A program made the position numbers and the translations under genes. 64,000 nucleotides of DNA from JAJEFO01 sp022819605. GTDB taxonomy: Bacteria > Pseudomonadota > Alphaproteobacteria > Rhodobacterales > Rhodobacteraceae. Shown piece by piece: positions 18,169 to 27,462 of this stretch. The DNA is taken from the NCBI GenBank assembly GCA_965221545.1, contig OZ244901.1, positions 1,984,001 through 2,048,000 of the forward strand, in the 5' to 3' direction. Below the pieces are notes generated by a model. That model was not told where the DNA came from, ran no database searches, and saw only the letters and a list, made by a program, of their open reading frames with translations. Every line of letters starts with the position of its first letter. Positions within the stretch are counted from its first letter, which is position 1.

Positions 18169-18173
18169 GCGAA

Positions 18174-19169
18174 CTATCTCTCGCGGATGGGTCGGGGCCG
18201 CGCGGCCTTGAACAGCTTGTACTCGGCGTGTTGCCCCAGGGTGCGAACGTCACGAAAGACTTCTACAAGGGTCCATTCGTAGGGCAAATGCCTGTTGGCG
18301 ACAAGCCAAAGAGTTCCCTTGCGGGCCAGCATCCTTGCACTGGCACGAATGAATCCCTGTCCAATGGAGGCATCCGCGTTCCGGCCCGCGTGGAAAGGCG
18401 GGTTCGTCACGACGTGGTCGACGAGCGAGTCGGGACGGAACGTCAGCGCATCGGTCCAGTGAAACCGGGCACGGGCATCGTCCAGGTTCGCCCGGGAGGC
18501 TTCCAGCGCGGCAAGATCGTCCTCGACCAGGTCCACCGAGGCTGCACAGCGTTCCAGGACTGCTTCTGCCAGGTAACCCCAGCCGGAACCCAGATCGACT
18601 GCATGTCCGTCCATCCTGTCCGGCAGGGCCTCCGCGAGAGCGCGGGATCCGGGGTCGACTCCGTCCGAGGAAAACGCGCCGTGCGAAGTCCTGTAGACGC
18701 CGCCATTCGGACGCGCCACCTGTCCGGGCACGGCGTTCCATCCGGCGCAGTCGATTTCGGTTGCAGCAAACATCCTGCCATGCGCCTTGACGAGCACCTC
18801 GCCCACGAGCGCACGTTGCCCGAGTTCCCTTTGGAGACTTTCCACGCCGTCCGTCTTCTGTCCGTCGATCACGGTGGGCCCGCGCGTGACCGGGACGATT
18901 TCGGCAAGGGCGGCCCTTGCTGCGGCCTTGGCGCGAGGCAGCGAGAGGATTGCCAGCGCATACGGTCCTTTCGGAGCCGACACGACGCGGTATCCAGATT
19001 CCGAGAACGCCCGGTGGACGCAAAAGCTTCGCGAAACCACTTCGGTTTGTTCACGCGGCAGGGCCGAAAGGTCGGCGCCGGCTTCCGGCAAGACCATCGC
19101 GATCTTCCCGTCCTTCGGCAAGCTCACGATCTCTCTTTCGAGGGCGAGCGACAGTCGTTGGGCAAGCAT
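18174..19169 (-). CDS. rsmC: RsmC-like class I methyltransferase (16S rRNA m2G1207 type)
   Basis: The 331-residue protein has a degenerate N-terminal half and a C-terminal SAM-binding domain with the motif AVDLGSGWGYLAEA. Motif IV is VVTNPPFHAGRN, the NPPF signature of exocyclic-amino methyltransferases such as RsmC. This is the expected two-domain layout for RsmC, which methylates G1207 of 16S rRNA; in alphaproteobacteria the exact target is less certain. ATG at 19169 lies 25 bases after clpS. Confidence 0.8.
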   Translation of the reverse strand: MLAQRLSLALEREIVSLPKDGKIAMVLPEAGADLSALPREQTEVVSRSFCVHRAFSESGYRVVSAPKGPYALAILSLPRAKAAARAALAEIVPVTRGPTVIDGQKTDGVESLQRELGQRALVGEVLVKAHGRMFAATEIDCAGWNAVPGQVARPNGGVYRTSHGAFSSDGVDPGSRALAEALPDRMDGHAVDLGSGWGYLAEAVLERCAASVDLVEDDLAALEASRANLDDARARFHWTDALTFRPDSLVDHVVTNPPFHAGRNADASIGQGFIRASARMLARKGTLWLVANRHLPYEWTLVEVFRDVRTLGQHAEYKLFKAARPRPIRER

Positions 19170-19194
19170 GCATGCAAGCGGGGCGCGCGAGCCC

Positions 19195-19539
19195 CTACTC
19201 CTTCTCCAGCGTGCATTGGAGCGGGTGCTGGTGGCGCCTGGCGAAGTCCATGACCTGCGCGACCTTTGTTTCCGCCACTTCGAGCGAAAACACGCCAACC
19301 ACGGCGAGCCCCTTCTTGTGAACCGCCAGCATCAATTCGAAGGCCTGTGCGTGGCTCATGCCGAAAAACCGCTCGAGCACGTGAACCACGAACTCCATCG
19401 GTGTGTAGTCGTCATTCAGAAGAAGAACCTTGTAGAGCGGGGGACGTTCCGTCTTTGGCTTGGTCTTGACAAGGACGTCAACACCGCCTTCTGGCGTCTC
19501 GTCGCGGTCGGCCATCGATTGCAAGGCAGATGAAGACAT
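19195..19539 (-). CDS. clpS: ATP-dependent Clp protease adaptor ClpS
   Basis: The 114-residue adaptor binds ClpA and N-degron substrates. It has a flexible N-terminal tail, then YKVLLLNDDYTPMEFVVHVLERFF and MLAVHKKGLAVVGVFS, with the acidic and hydrophobic residues that form the N-end-rule pocket. It heads the clpS-rsmC-SDR unit and is divergent from the HAD gene, 74 bases away. Confidence 0.95.
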   Translation of the reverse strand: MSSSALQSMADRDETPEGGVDVLVKTKPKTERPPLYKVLLLNDDYTPMEFVVHVLERFFGMSHAQAFELMLAVHKKGLAVVGVFSLEVAETKVAQVMDFARRHQHPLQCTLEKE

Positions 19540-19613
19540 GGCGAATCTGGCACTAGGAATGGATTGGCCGCAGAATACAGGCGATCCTGCAAATGTGCAA
19601 AGGGGGGCGAGCC

Positions 19614-20315
19614 ATGTTGACGACGATCTGCCTAGATGCAGACGACACGCTTTGGCACAACGAGCGGCTGTTTCAGTTCACGCAGGAGAGATTCGCCAGC
19701 CTGCTGTCGGACTACGCGGCGCGCGATCACGTCGCTGATCGGCTTCGAGATGCCGAACGGCGAAACCTCGAACGATATGGCTACGGAATCAAGGGCTTCA
19801 CGCTTTCGATGATCGAGGCCGCCTTGCAAGTGACGGAGAATCGGGTGCCGGGCGAGGTCATCGCGGAACTGATTGCCTGTGGTCAGAAAATGCTGCGCGA
19901 GCCAATCGAGCTCTTGAACGGCGTGGAAGAGACCGTGCGGACCCTCTCGGCGGACTTCACGCTGCTGCTGATCACAAAGGGAGACCTTCTGGACCAGGAA
20001 CGGAAGCTTGCCCAGTCCGGACTAGGCGAGCTCTTTGACGGCATTGAAATCGTCTCGGAAAAGACAAGCGAGGTATACTTGGGCATTTTCACCGGGCGCG
20101 GGATCGAACCGCGACATGCGCTGATGGCTGGAAACTCGCTCAAGTCCGACGTGATTCCTGCGATTTCGGCCGGCGGGTGGGGCGTTCACGTGCCCTGCAG
20201 CCCGGCCTGGGATCTCGATGCGGCTGATGCGCCAATGCAACACGAACGCTTCCGCGAGATCGCTGCACTGTCCGATCTTCCTGGCGTCATCAAGGAGATT
20301 TGCGGCAACATGTAG
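19614..20315 (+). CDS. HAD-superfamily hydrolase
   Basis: The 233-residue protein has HAD motif I as ICLDADDTLWHNE (nucleophile and acid aspartates), motif II around LLLITKGD, and a motif IV region MAGNSLKSDV. This is the pattern of small phosphatases such as phosphoglycolate or nucleotide phosphatases. The ATG at 19614 follows a GGGGGGCG Shine-Dalgarno, better placed than the ATG at 19593. No neighbour indicates the substrate. Confidence 0.85.
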   Translation: MLTTICLDADDTLWHNERLFQFTQERFASLLSDYAARDHVADRLRDAERRNLERYGYGIKGFTLSMIEAALQVTENRVPGEVIAELIACGQKMLREPIELLNGVEETVRTLSADFTLLLITKGDLLDQERKLAQSGLGELFDGIEIVSEKTSEVYLGIFTGRGIEPRHALMAGNSLKSDVIPAISAGGWGVHVPCSPAWDLDAADAPMQHERFREIAALSDLPGVIKEICGNM

Positions 20316-20475
20316 TGTGTGAAGCGGGTTCGGCTACTTGATCTGGTGGCAGGTAAGCGCTTTTCGATATTGTCCAAGATTCATCTTTTTTTGATATATT
20401 CAAGTGTGTTAGGCTGCCCGAAACAAGAAAGGCCCGGAACATGAATGGGCTGAGGCAAGTAGGAGGGGCAGTGTC

Positions 20476-21879
20476 GTGGGGATAAGTCGAGCGGCATTCC
20501 AATTTGCGTTCATCGCTGTTTTCCTTCTGCATTCGGCTGGAGGAAATGCTGCGCCGTATGCGGCCATGGTCATGGATGCGCGAACGGGAAAGGTCCTGCA
20601 TTCCAGGAATGCCGACACCAGGCTTCATCCGGCGTCTCTCACGAAAATGATGACGCTTTATGTCGTCTTTGACGCAGTGGAACGCGGAGAGATCGATCTC
20701 GACCAGAAAGTGCGGATCTCCCGCCACGCGGCGAACGAACCGCCTTCAAAGCTCGGCCTCAGAGTTGGCCAGAAAGTAAAGCTCCGCTACCTTATCCGGG
20801 CGGCTGCCGTGAAGTCGGCCAACGATGCGGCGACGGCCCTCGGCGAGGCCGTATCCGGCAGCGAGGCAAATTTCGCTCGGCGCATGAACGACATGGCGAA
20901 GGCCATGGGGCTGAACAAGACAACGTTCAAGAATGCGCATGGACTGACGGAGCGAGGGCATCTCTCGACTGCGCGCGACATGACAATCCTGGGACGCCAG
21001 TTGTTCTACGACTTCCCTGACTACTACAATCTTTTTTCCCGTCGCTCGACCAGCGCCGGAGTGAAGACGGTGAGGAACACGAACCGCCGCCTCTTGAATG
21101 CATACAAGGGAGCGGACGGCATCAAGACCGGCTTCACGCGAGCGGCCGGCTTCAACCTTGTCGCATCGGCAGAGCGAGGCGGAAAGCGCGTGATCGCAAC
21201 GGTGTTCGGGGGTCGGTCCGTGGCATCTCGCAACCAGCGCGTTGCCGAGCTGCTTGACATGGGATTCTCCCGGTCTCCGAACCGCGTGGCGGTCAAGAAG
21301 CCCCGCCGTCCGGTGCTCAACCTGCCTGCAAGTCTCGTTGCCCGGTCCGGACGCGTGGTGCGCTCTTCCCGGCCTCCCCTGAGGCCGATTGCCGCGCCGG
21401 CGGATGAAACCTCCATCGCCATTGCCGAGGACATTTCCGACGTCCTGGTCGAAGTTGCGCTCAGCGACACGACGATTCCGGCACTTGCTGAAATTGCCGC
21501 GGCCACGGACCTGGGTGCCGGGCGAACCGGCATCAACCAAAGGCCCGTGCTCAGGCCGCTGGTCGCACAAGGCTCTGCTCAGGAGGAACTGGATTCCGCA
21601 TCTGGAGAGGGGCTGGTCGTGTTGCGGGCTTCTGCCGACGGCGAGCGTCATTGGGGCATCAATGTGGGCCTGTTCAATACTCGTGGAGAGGCGGAACGCG
21701 TGCTCCTGCAAACGGCCCTCGTCGAGATTGCGACCTTGGATGCCGCCAAAAGGTCCGTTGTTCGGGGACCCAGAGGGTGGGAGGCGAATTTCCTGGGCTT
21801 GAGCGAGGACGGTGCCTCACTGGCCTGTCGTCGTCTCCATGCGCGGAGCCTTCCATGCACGCCAAGGGTGTCTCGCTGA
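20476..21879 (+). CDS. D-alanyl-D-alanine carboxypeptidase (S11, DacC/DacA type) with SPOR-like tail
   Basis: The 467-residue periplasmic enzyme trims the pentapeptide of peptidoglycan. It has an N-terminal signal segment, the serine motif SLTK (Ser54, Lys57), SAN (114-116) and KTG (217-219). After a proline- and arginine-rich linker, the C-terminal 80 residues (WGINVGLFNTRGEAERVLL) look like a SPOR domain that binds denuded septal glycan. GTG at 20476 is chosen because GGAGGGGC lies 7 bases upstream and no in-frame ATG is near. It stands alone, with 226 bases of no recognised content before the next gene. Confidence 0.93.
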   Translation: MGISRAAFQFAFIAVFLLHSAGGNAAPYAAMVMDARTGKVLHSRNADTRLHPASLTKMMTLYVVFDAVERGEIDLDQKVRISRHAANEPPSKLGLRVGQKVKLRYLIRAAAVKSANDAATALGEAVSGSEANFARRMNDMAKAMGLNKTTFKNAHGLTERGHLSTARDMTILGRQLFYDFPDYYNLFSRRSTSAGVKTVRNTNRRLLNAYKGADGIKTGFTRAAGFNLVASAERGGKRVIATVFGGRSVASRNQRVAELLDMGFSRSPNRVAVKKPRRPVLNLPASLVARSGRVVRSSRPPLRPIAAPADETSIAIAEDISDVLVEVALSDTTIPALAEIAAATDLGAGRTGINQRPVLRPLVAQGSAQEELDSASGEGLVVLRASADGERHWGINVGLFNTRGEAERVLLQTALVEIATLDAAKRSVVRGPRGWEANFLGLSEDGASLACRRLHARSLPCTPRVSR

Positions 21880-22105
21880 ATTCACCGGCGCATTTCGGGC
21901 TTGCGACGGCGGACGTCTCAATTGCGTGCCGATTCCCGCAATTTCTCTGTCCGGCAGGATGGTTGGCCGTCACGATCCTGAATGGCAAGACGCATAAATT
22001 CTCCTTGGCCGTTCGGCCTCCGCAACGGCTGGATTGCGTTTGCACGCGCAGGGGAGCATCAATGATCACAAGCGATAAAAACAACCTGGCAAACAAGGAA
22101 GTGAC

Positions 22106-23512
22106 ATGAACTCGCAGGAGCTGAGAAACGACGCAGCGCATCAAATGTGGGAACTTGATCGGAGACATTTTCTGCATCCGTTTACCCATTTCGAAAGCTA
22201 CGAGGATTCGGGATCGCTGATCATGTCCGGGGGATCGGGTTCCGAAATGACCGACTCCAACGGCCAAACCTATCTCGACATGATTGGTGGCCTCTGGTGC
22301 AACAACATTGGCCTTGGTCGACAGGAAATGGCGGATGCGATTGCGGAACAGGTCACGAAGCTGTCCTACAGTTCGACATTCACCGACATGTCCAACGAGC
22401 CGGCGGCCCGGCTGGCGGCCAAGCTGGCCGAACTGGCGCCAGGCGACCTCAATCGCGTTCACTTCTCCACAGGTGGCTCGACCGCGGTCGACAGCGCACT
22501 GCGCCTGGTGCACTTTCATCAGCAATGCGCGGGCAGGCCGCAAAAGGTCCATGTCATCGCACGCCGACAAGCCTATCATGGATCAACCTATGCCACGATA
22601 TCGATCGGCTACAAGGAAGCGGATCGGCGGCACGGGTTCCGATACATCGAGGACACCATCCATCACATCTCGGAACCGGACCTTTACCGGGCCCCGGACG
22701 GCATGGGAGAAGCGGAGTTCTGCGACCATCTGGTCAAGGAGTTCGAGGAGAAGATCGCCGAAGTCGGGCCGGACAAGGTGGGGGCGTTCTTTGCCGAGCC
22801 AGTCATGGGAGCGGGAGGCGTATTGGTGCCGCCCGCTGACTATCTCAAGCGGATGCACGAGGTCTGCAAGCGCCACGACATCCTTTACGTGTCCGACGAA
22901 GTGGTCACCGCATTTGGCCGCCTGGGGCACTGGTTCGCATCCGAGGACGTGTTCGGAATCGTCCCGGACATAATTTGCTCGGCAAAGGGGCTGTCATCGG
23001 GCTATTTGCCGATTGGCGCAACGATTTACTCAGATCGCATTCACGAAACCATCTCGTCCGGTGATTCTTCGCGCGTCTATACCAGCGGCTTCACCTATGC
23101 CGGGCACCCGGTCTGCTGCGTGGCGGCACTGAAGAACATTGAAATCATGGAACGCGAGAACATTCTCGAACATGCCCGGGAGGTCGGAGACTATTTCGGC
23201 GAACGACTCCGCGATCTGGAAGGGATGAAACTGGTCGGCAACGTACGCGGAATCGGCTTGATGCGATGCCTTGAGAATGTCCTTGACCGGACCACCAAGG
23301 AGATGCTTCCGGAAGAGGTCGATATCGGCAAGCGCATTTCCGACGCGGCGGAATCTCTCGGCGTGCTCGTGCGTCCGATCGGACGGCTGAACGTCATGTC
23401 GCCGCCGCTGGTCATCACAAAGTCGGAGATTGACTTCGCCGTTGATCGCCTGGGGAAGGCGATCGAGCAGGTTCACGGCGACCTTGTCAGGGAAGGGTGG
23501 ACACCGGTCTGA
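22106..23512 (+). CDS. Class III PLP aminotransferase (probable putrescine/omega-amino acid:pyruvate type)
   Basis: The 468-residue enzyme has the class III set: STGGSTAVDSALRL near 121, YVSDEVVTAFGR with the PLP-binding Asp264, and SAKGLSSGYLPIGA with the PLP lysine Lys294. It resembles the SpuC/taurine-pyruvate group. It lies 22 bases from, and convergent with, a polyamine-type ABC importer, which points to putrescine or a related amine as the donor. A good AAGGAAG site precedes ATG 22106. A role with taurine or beta-alanine cannot be excluded. Confidence 0.88.
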   Translation: MNSQELRNDAAHQMWELDRRHFLHPFTHFESYEDSGSLIMSGGSGSEMTDSNGQTYLDMIGGLWCNNIGLGRQEMADAIAEQVTKLSYSSTFTDMSNEPAARLAAKLAELAPGDLNRVHFSTGGSTAVDSALRLVHFHQQCAGRPQKVHVIARRQAYHGSTYATISIGYKEADRRHGFRYIEDTIHHISEPDLYRAPDGMGEAEFCDHLVKEFEEKIAEVGPDKVGAFFAEPVMGAGGVLVPPADYLKRMHEVCKRHDILYVSDEVVTAFGRLGHWFASEDVFGIVPDIICSAKGLSSGYLPIGATIYSDRIHETISSGDSSRVYTSGFTYAGHPVCCVAALKNIEIMERENILEHAREVGDYFGERLRDLEGMKLVGNVRGIGLMRCLENVLDRTTKEMLPEEVDIGKRISDAAESLGVLVRPIGRLNVMSPPLVITKSEIDFAVDRLGKAIEQVHGDLVREGWTPV

Positions 23513-23534
23513 CCTTGCGCACCTCCGGCATCGG

Positions 23535-24608
23535 TCAGCGATCAAGGACCAGCGTGTCCTCCTCTCGCCAGCTGAGCCAGACCTGGTCGCCTACATCTCC
23601 GTTCTCGACGGTTGATCGGGTATCGTTCTGGACCGTGACCGACATGAGAGGGCCGCTGTCCGGCTGAACACGGATGTGCGAAGTATCACCGTAATATGCC
23701 CAATCAACGATGCGGCCCTGAACGATGAGGCTGGAATCGGGTCTGCTTGCGGTCATGCGGATCTTCTCGGGCCTGACCGCAAGCGAAACCTGGCCATGCG
23801 CACGACCTGCATGCGGGACGGTCACCTTGCCAAGGTGCGCGACCTCGACCGTGACGCCATGACCAGAAGCCCCCGTGACCTTCCCGTCGAGGAGGTTCAC
23901 TTTGCCGATGAAGTCGGCAACGAAACGCGAGTTTGGCGATTCATAGAGCAGCTCGGGGGTCGCGGTCTGTTCCACGCGCCCTGCCTGCATCACGGCAATG
24001 CGATCAGCCATTGACAGCGCCTCGTCCTGGTCGTGGGTGACAATGACGAAAGTGATTCCGATCTCTTCCTGCAGGCGCGTCAATTCAAGCTGCATTTGCT
24101 CGCGCAGTTTCGCGTCGAGTGCCGACATCGGCTCGTCAAGAAGCAGAACCTTGGGGCGCTTCACCAGTGCGCGCGCAAGGGCGACACGCTGGCGCTGGCC
24201 ACCGGAGAGTTGATCCGGCTTGCGTTCACCCAAGTGGGCCAGCTGGACCAACTCGAGGACTTCCTCCGCCCTCCGCCGGGTTTCGGCTGCAGGGACTCCG
24301 GTCACTTTCAGCCCGTATCCCACATTCGCCAGCACTGTCATGTGCGGAAACACGGCGTAGGACTGGAAGACCATGTTCACCGGTCGCTTGTTGGGCGCCA
24401 TGGCGCTGACATCCACGCCGTCGATCAGGATCTCACCCGCGGTTGGCGTCTCGAAACCCGCCAGCATGCGCAGGAGCGTGGTCTTGCCGCATCCGGACGG
24501 GCCGAGCACCGCAAAGAACTCGTTTGCCGCTATGTCGATATTGGCATTGTCGACGGCGGTGATTCCGCCGAACTTCTTGGTGACGTTGCGAATGGAAATG
24601 ATGCTCAT
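23535..24608 (-). CDS. potA: Polyamine-type ABC transporter ATPase (PotA-like)
   Basis: The 357-residue protein has Walker A GPSGCGKTT, the signature LSGGQRQRVALARAL, Walker B VLLLDEPMSALD and the His switch VTHDQDEAL. A C-terminal TOBE/OB regulatory region has the LAVRPEKIRM start typical of PotA and its relatives. It powers import of the ligand captured by the binding protein at 26386-27462. The start overlaps the upstream permease stop by four bases. Gene order on the minus strand is binding protein, permease, permease, ATPase. Confidence 0.92.
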   Translation of the reverse strand: MSIISIRNVTKKFGGITAVDNANIDIAANEFFAVLGPSGCGKTTLLRMLAGFETPTAGEILIDGVDVSAMAPNKRPVNMVFQSYAVFPHMTVLANVGYGLKVTGVPAAETRRRAEEVLELVQLAHLGERKPDQLSGGQRQRVALARALVKRPKVLLLDEPMSALDAKLREQMQLELTRLQEEIGITFVIVTHDQDEALSMADRIAVMQAGRVEQTATPELLYESPNSRFVADFIGKVNLLDGKVTGASGHGVTVEVAHLGKVTVPHAGRAHGQVSLAVRPEKIRMTASRPDSSLIVQGRIVDWAYYGDTSHIRVQPDSGPLMSVTVQNDTRSTVENGDVGDQVWLSWREEDTLVLDR

Positions 24609-25441
24609 TGCGCACCTGCATGGTCTGGACGCTGTACCCGCAACATCAGTGCCGCAACGATCAGCGTGATCACCACCAGCACGGTCGAAGCGGCGTTGAC
24701 CTCTGGGGTCACGCTGAACCGGACCATGGAATAGACCTTGACCGGAAAGGTCACGGTTTCCGGGCCGGAGGTGAAAAAGGTGATCACGAAGTCATCAAGC
24801 GAAAGCGTGAAGGCCAGCAGGGCACCAGCTACCAGGCCGGGCCGCATGTAGGGAAAGATCACGTGCCGGAACGTCTGCCATTCCGTGGCCCCCAGATCGC
24901 GCGACGCTTCTTCAAGTTCACGATTGAAACCCGCCATGCGGGCGCGAACAACGATGGCCACAAAGGGAAAACTGAAGGCGACATGGGCGACGATGATCGC
25001 CGAAAGGTTGAGTGGCCACGGCATTCCCGTCGGCCATCCGATGCGCGAGAAGAAAGCGAGCATGGCCACCCCCATGCAAATCTCGGGAATCACGATCGGC
25101 AGTGCCATGAATCCCTCGTAGGCGCTCTTGAACGGAAATCGGAATCTCCACAACAGCAATGCCACCATGGCGCCGAGAGTGGTGGCGACGACGGTGTTTA
25201 TGGCCGCAATGGTCAACGAATTGATGAAGGCCTCGATCAATCCGTCATTGTTCCACGCTTTCTCGTAGTACTTGGTGGTGAAGCCCCTCCAGACGATGTT
25301 GCGCTTCGAGTCATTGAAGCTGAATGCCATCATGAGGACCACCGGGGCATAGAGAAGGATGAACACCATGCCGAAGAAGGTCCTCATCCAGACCCGCCCG
25401 GCATAGTCCAGCGGATCGACCCGGCGGCGCAGCCCCCTCAT
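24605..25441 (-). CDS. potC: Polyamine-type ABC permease (PotC-like)
   Basis: The 278-residue inner-membrane permease has about six helices and the EAA loop LEEASRDLGATEWQTFRHVIFPYMRP, which contacts the ATPase. An N-terminal helix is followed by MMAFSFNDSKRNIVWRGFT, a PotC-type signature for the periplasmic loop. It overlaps both neighbouring genes by four bases, indicating strict co-translation. Confidence 0.92.
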   Translation of the reverse strand: MRGLRRRVDPLDYAGRVWMRTFFGMVFILLYAPVVLMMAFSFNDSKRNIVWRGFTTKYYEKAWNNDGLIEAFINSLTIAAINTVVATTLGAMVALLLWRFRFPFKSAYEGFMALPIVIPEICMGVAMLAFFSRIGWPTGMPWPLNLSAIIVAHVAFSFPFVAIVVRARMAGFNRELEEASRDLGATEWQTFRHVIFPYMRPGLVAGALLAFTLSLDDFVITFFTSGPETVTFPVKVYSMVRFSVTPEVNAASTVLVVITLIVAALMLRVQRPDHAGAQ

Positions 25442-26343
25442 GCCCGCGCCTCCGAGTCACGGGTGAGCAGCGCGCGCAGCGCCAGAACACCGAACGTGAC
25501 ATACATCAGCAGGAAGCTGAGAGCGGAACCAAACGGCCAGTCATTGGCCGCCTTGAACTGCCGTTCGATGACATTGCCGATCATTGTGGCATTGGTTCCC
25601 CCCAGCAAGTCGGCGGTCAGGAACGAACCAAGGCAGGGGATGAACACCAGAATCAGGCCGGATACGATGCCGGGCATGGTCAGCGGCACTGTCACGCGCA
25701 GAAAGGTGGCCATCTGCGAAGCGCCAAGGTCGAGGGATGCTTCAAGCATGGATCGATCCAGCCGTTCGATGGAAGCATACAGCGGCAGCACCATGAAGGG
25801 CATGAACACATAGACCAGGCCGGCGACAACGGCGAAGTCGTTGTACAGCAGCTCCAGCGGTTCAAACGGTCCGAACAGCCTGTCGAGCCAGAGCGCGTCG
25901 TAAATCCACTCCAGCGTGAAATTCACGTAGCCCCGGGTTCGGAACACCGCGATCAGGGCATAGGTGCGAATGAGAAGATTGATCCAGAACGGCAGAATTA
26001 CCGCCAGCAGGAGCCACGGCTGCCAGCGCCGCGAGGCGAAGGAAATGACAAATGCGACCGGGTAGGCAATGACCAGGCACAGGATCGTTGCCAGCGCCGA
26101 GATCCAGACCGACTTCCAGATGATCACCAGATAGACGGGATCGGCCAGGGCCCGGACGTAATTGGCCAGGGTCCAGGTGATTTCGGTTTCGGTTATGGAG
26201 ATCTTGCCGTCGATGACCGCCTTTTCGCCGAACGACAGCATCCACACGATGCCGAGCGGCACCAGGAAGAAAAGCAGGAGCCAGAAGGAGCCTGGGCTCG
26301 CGAGGATCCAGAAGACCCTTTGGTTCTTGCGGAAACTCTCCAC
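25438..26343 (-). CDS. potB: Polyamine-type ABC permease (PotB-like)
   Basis: The 301-residue permease has six or so helices and the EAA loop LEASLDLGASQMATFLRVTVPLTMPG. It pairs with the PotC-like protein. A TTG at 26379 would start the frame inside a strong hairpin (26358-26377), so the GTG at 26343 (VESFRKNQRVFW), just after that hairpin, is preferred. Neither has a clear Shine-Dalgarno. Confidence 0.9.
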   Translation of the reverse strand: MESFRKNQRVFWILASPGSFWLLLFFLVPLGIVWMLSFGEKAVIDGKISITETEITWTLANYVRALADPVYLVIIWKSVWISALATILCLVIAYPVAFVISFASRRWQPWLLLAVILPFWINLLIRTYALIAVFRTRGYVNFTLEWIYDALWLDRLFGPFEPLELLYNDFAVVAGLVYVFMPFMVLPLYASIERLDRSMLEASLDLGASQMATFLRVTVPLTMPGIVSGLILVFIPCLGSFLTADLLGGTNATMIGNVIERQFKAANDWPFGSALSFLLMYVTFGVLALRALLTRDSEARA

Positions 26344-26357
26344 GACGGAAACAGGCC

Positions 26358-26377
26358 GGGGCGGGCCACCCCGCCCC
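26358..26377 (-). terminator. Intercistronic hairpin between binding-protein and permease genes
   Basis: On the minus strand GGGGCGGG-GTGG-CCCGCCCC forms a perfect 8-bp all-GC stem with a 4-base loop, 8 bases after the binding-protein stop. There is no T-run. Such hairpins after the solute-binding-protein gene are known to stabilise its mRNA or attenuate readthrough, so that the binding protein is made in excess over the permeases. Confidence 0.6.
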
Positions 26378-26385
26378 AATGATGG

Positions 26386-27462
26386 TCAGGCGGCTTGGAC
26401 CCGGGTCCAGGCGTCGTTGATGTTCTTCACATGCTCTTCGCCCAGATAGAGCTGGAACTCGCATTTGGCGACGGTTTCATCGGACGGAAAGATCGCCGGG
26501 TTTTCGTTGTATTCAGGTCCGAGCTTTGCCTGGGCAGCCGCGTTTGGCGTTGCGTACTGGATATAGTCAGCGATGGCGGCACCGGCGTCTGCATCAAGGA
26601 TGAAGTTGATGAATGCGTGCGCATTGTCCGGGTGTGGCGCACCCGTCGGCATGCACAGGCAATCCTGCCAGATCAGGCCGCCTTCGTCGGGAACATAGAA
26701 CGATAGGTCGTCGTCATCCGCCATGACCTGCAGGATGTCGCCGTTCCATTCCTGGGCAATGACCACTTCGCCCGACACCAGCAGGTCCTGACCGTTGTCG
26801 TCGGCAAAGACCTTGATGTTCTCTTTCTGCGCGATCAGCAACTCCTCCGCCGCCTTGATATCCGCTGGATCGGTCGAATTCAGCGAATTGCCCAGGTATT
26901 TCATGGCATGGCCGAGCACGTTCGCTCCGTCGCCCAGCAGCGAAATCTTGCCCGCGAACTGATCGGAATCGTAGAGATGCTTCCAGGACTTGGTGATGTC
27001 CCCGGTCCGTTTCGCATTGTAGCCGACGCCGATTGTCCCCCACATGTACGGGATTGAGTGCTTGAGGCCCGGATCATAACTGGCATCGCGGAAATTGGCG
27101 CCGAGATTTGACATGTTCGGGATTTTGTCGTGATCCAGCGGCAGAAGCATGCCAGCGACCAGCATTCGTTCCACATAATCATTGGTCGGGACGATCAGGT
27201 CGTAGCCCGGATTGCCTTCCCGCAGCTTGGCGAACAGCTCATCGTTGTCGGCAAATAGATCCATCTTGACCTCAATGCCTGTGGCGGCATTGAAGTCGTC
27301 CAGCGTCGTCTCGCCGATATAGGTGTCCCAGTTGTAGAAGTTCAGCTTCTTTTCTTCGGCAGCCATCGTGCCTCGCGGCAGGAAGCTCAGCCCGGCCAAT
27401 GCTGTTGCACCGCCCAAGAGGCTGCGGCGGTTGGGATGGAACTTTGGCGAATAGGTCTTCAT
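26386..27462 (-). CDS. potD: Polyamine-type periplasmic binding protein (PotD/PotF/SpuD-like)
   Basis: The 358-residue protein has a twin-arginine-like signal peptide (NRRSLLGGATALAGLSFLP). The PotD-type start KKLNFYNWDTYIGETTL follows, then the SYDLIVPTNDYVERM-type region (here GYDLIVPTNDYVERM). It probably binds putrescine or spermidine. GGAGGAACC precedes the ATG. The promoter is likely in the AT-rich stretch around 27575-27630. It is first in the operon. Confidence 0.9.
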   Translation of the reverse strand: MKTYSPKFHPNRRSLLGGATALAGLSFLPRGTMAAEEKKLNFYNWDTYIGETTLDDFNAATGIEVKMDLFADNDELFAKLREGNPGYDLIVPTNDYVERMLVAGMLLPLDHDKIPNMSNLGANFRDASYDPGLKHSIPYMWGTIGVGYNAKRTGDITKSWKHLYDSDQFAGKISLLGDGANVLGHAMKYLGNSLNSTDPADIKAAEELLIAQKENIKVFADDNGQDLLVSGEVVIAQEWNGDILQVMADDDDLSFYVPDEGGLIWQDCLCMPTGAPHPDNAHAFINFILDADAGAAIADYIQYATPNAAAQAKLGPEYNENPAIFPSDETVAKCEFQLYLGEEHVKNINDAWTRVQAA

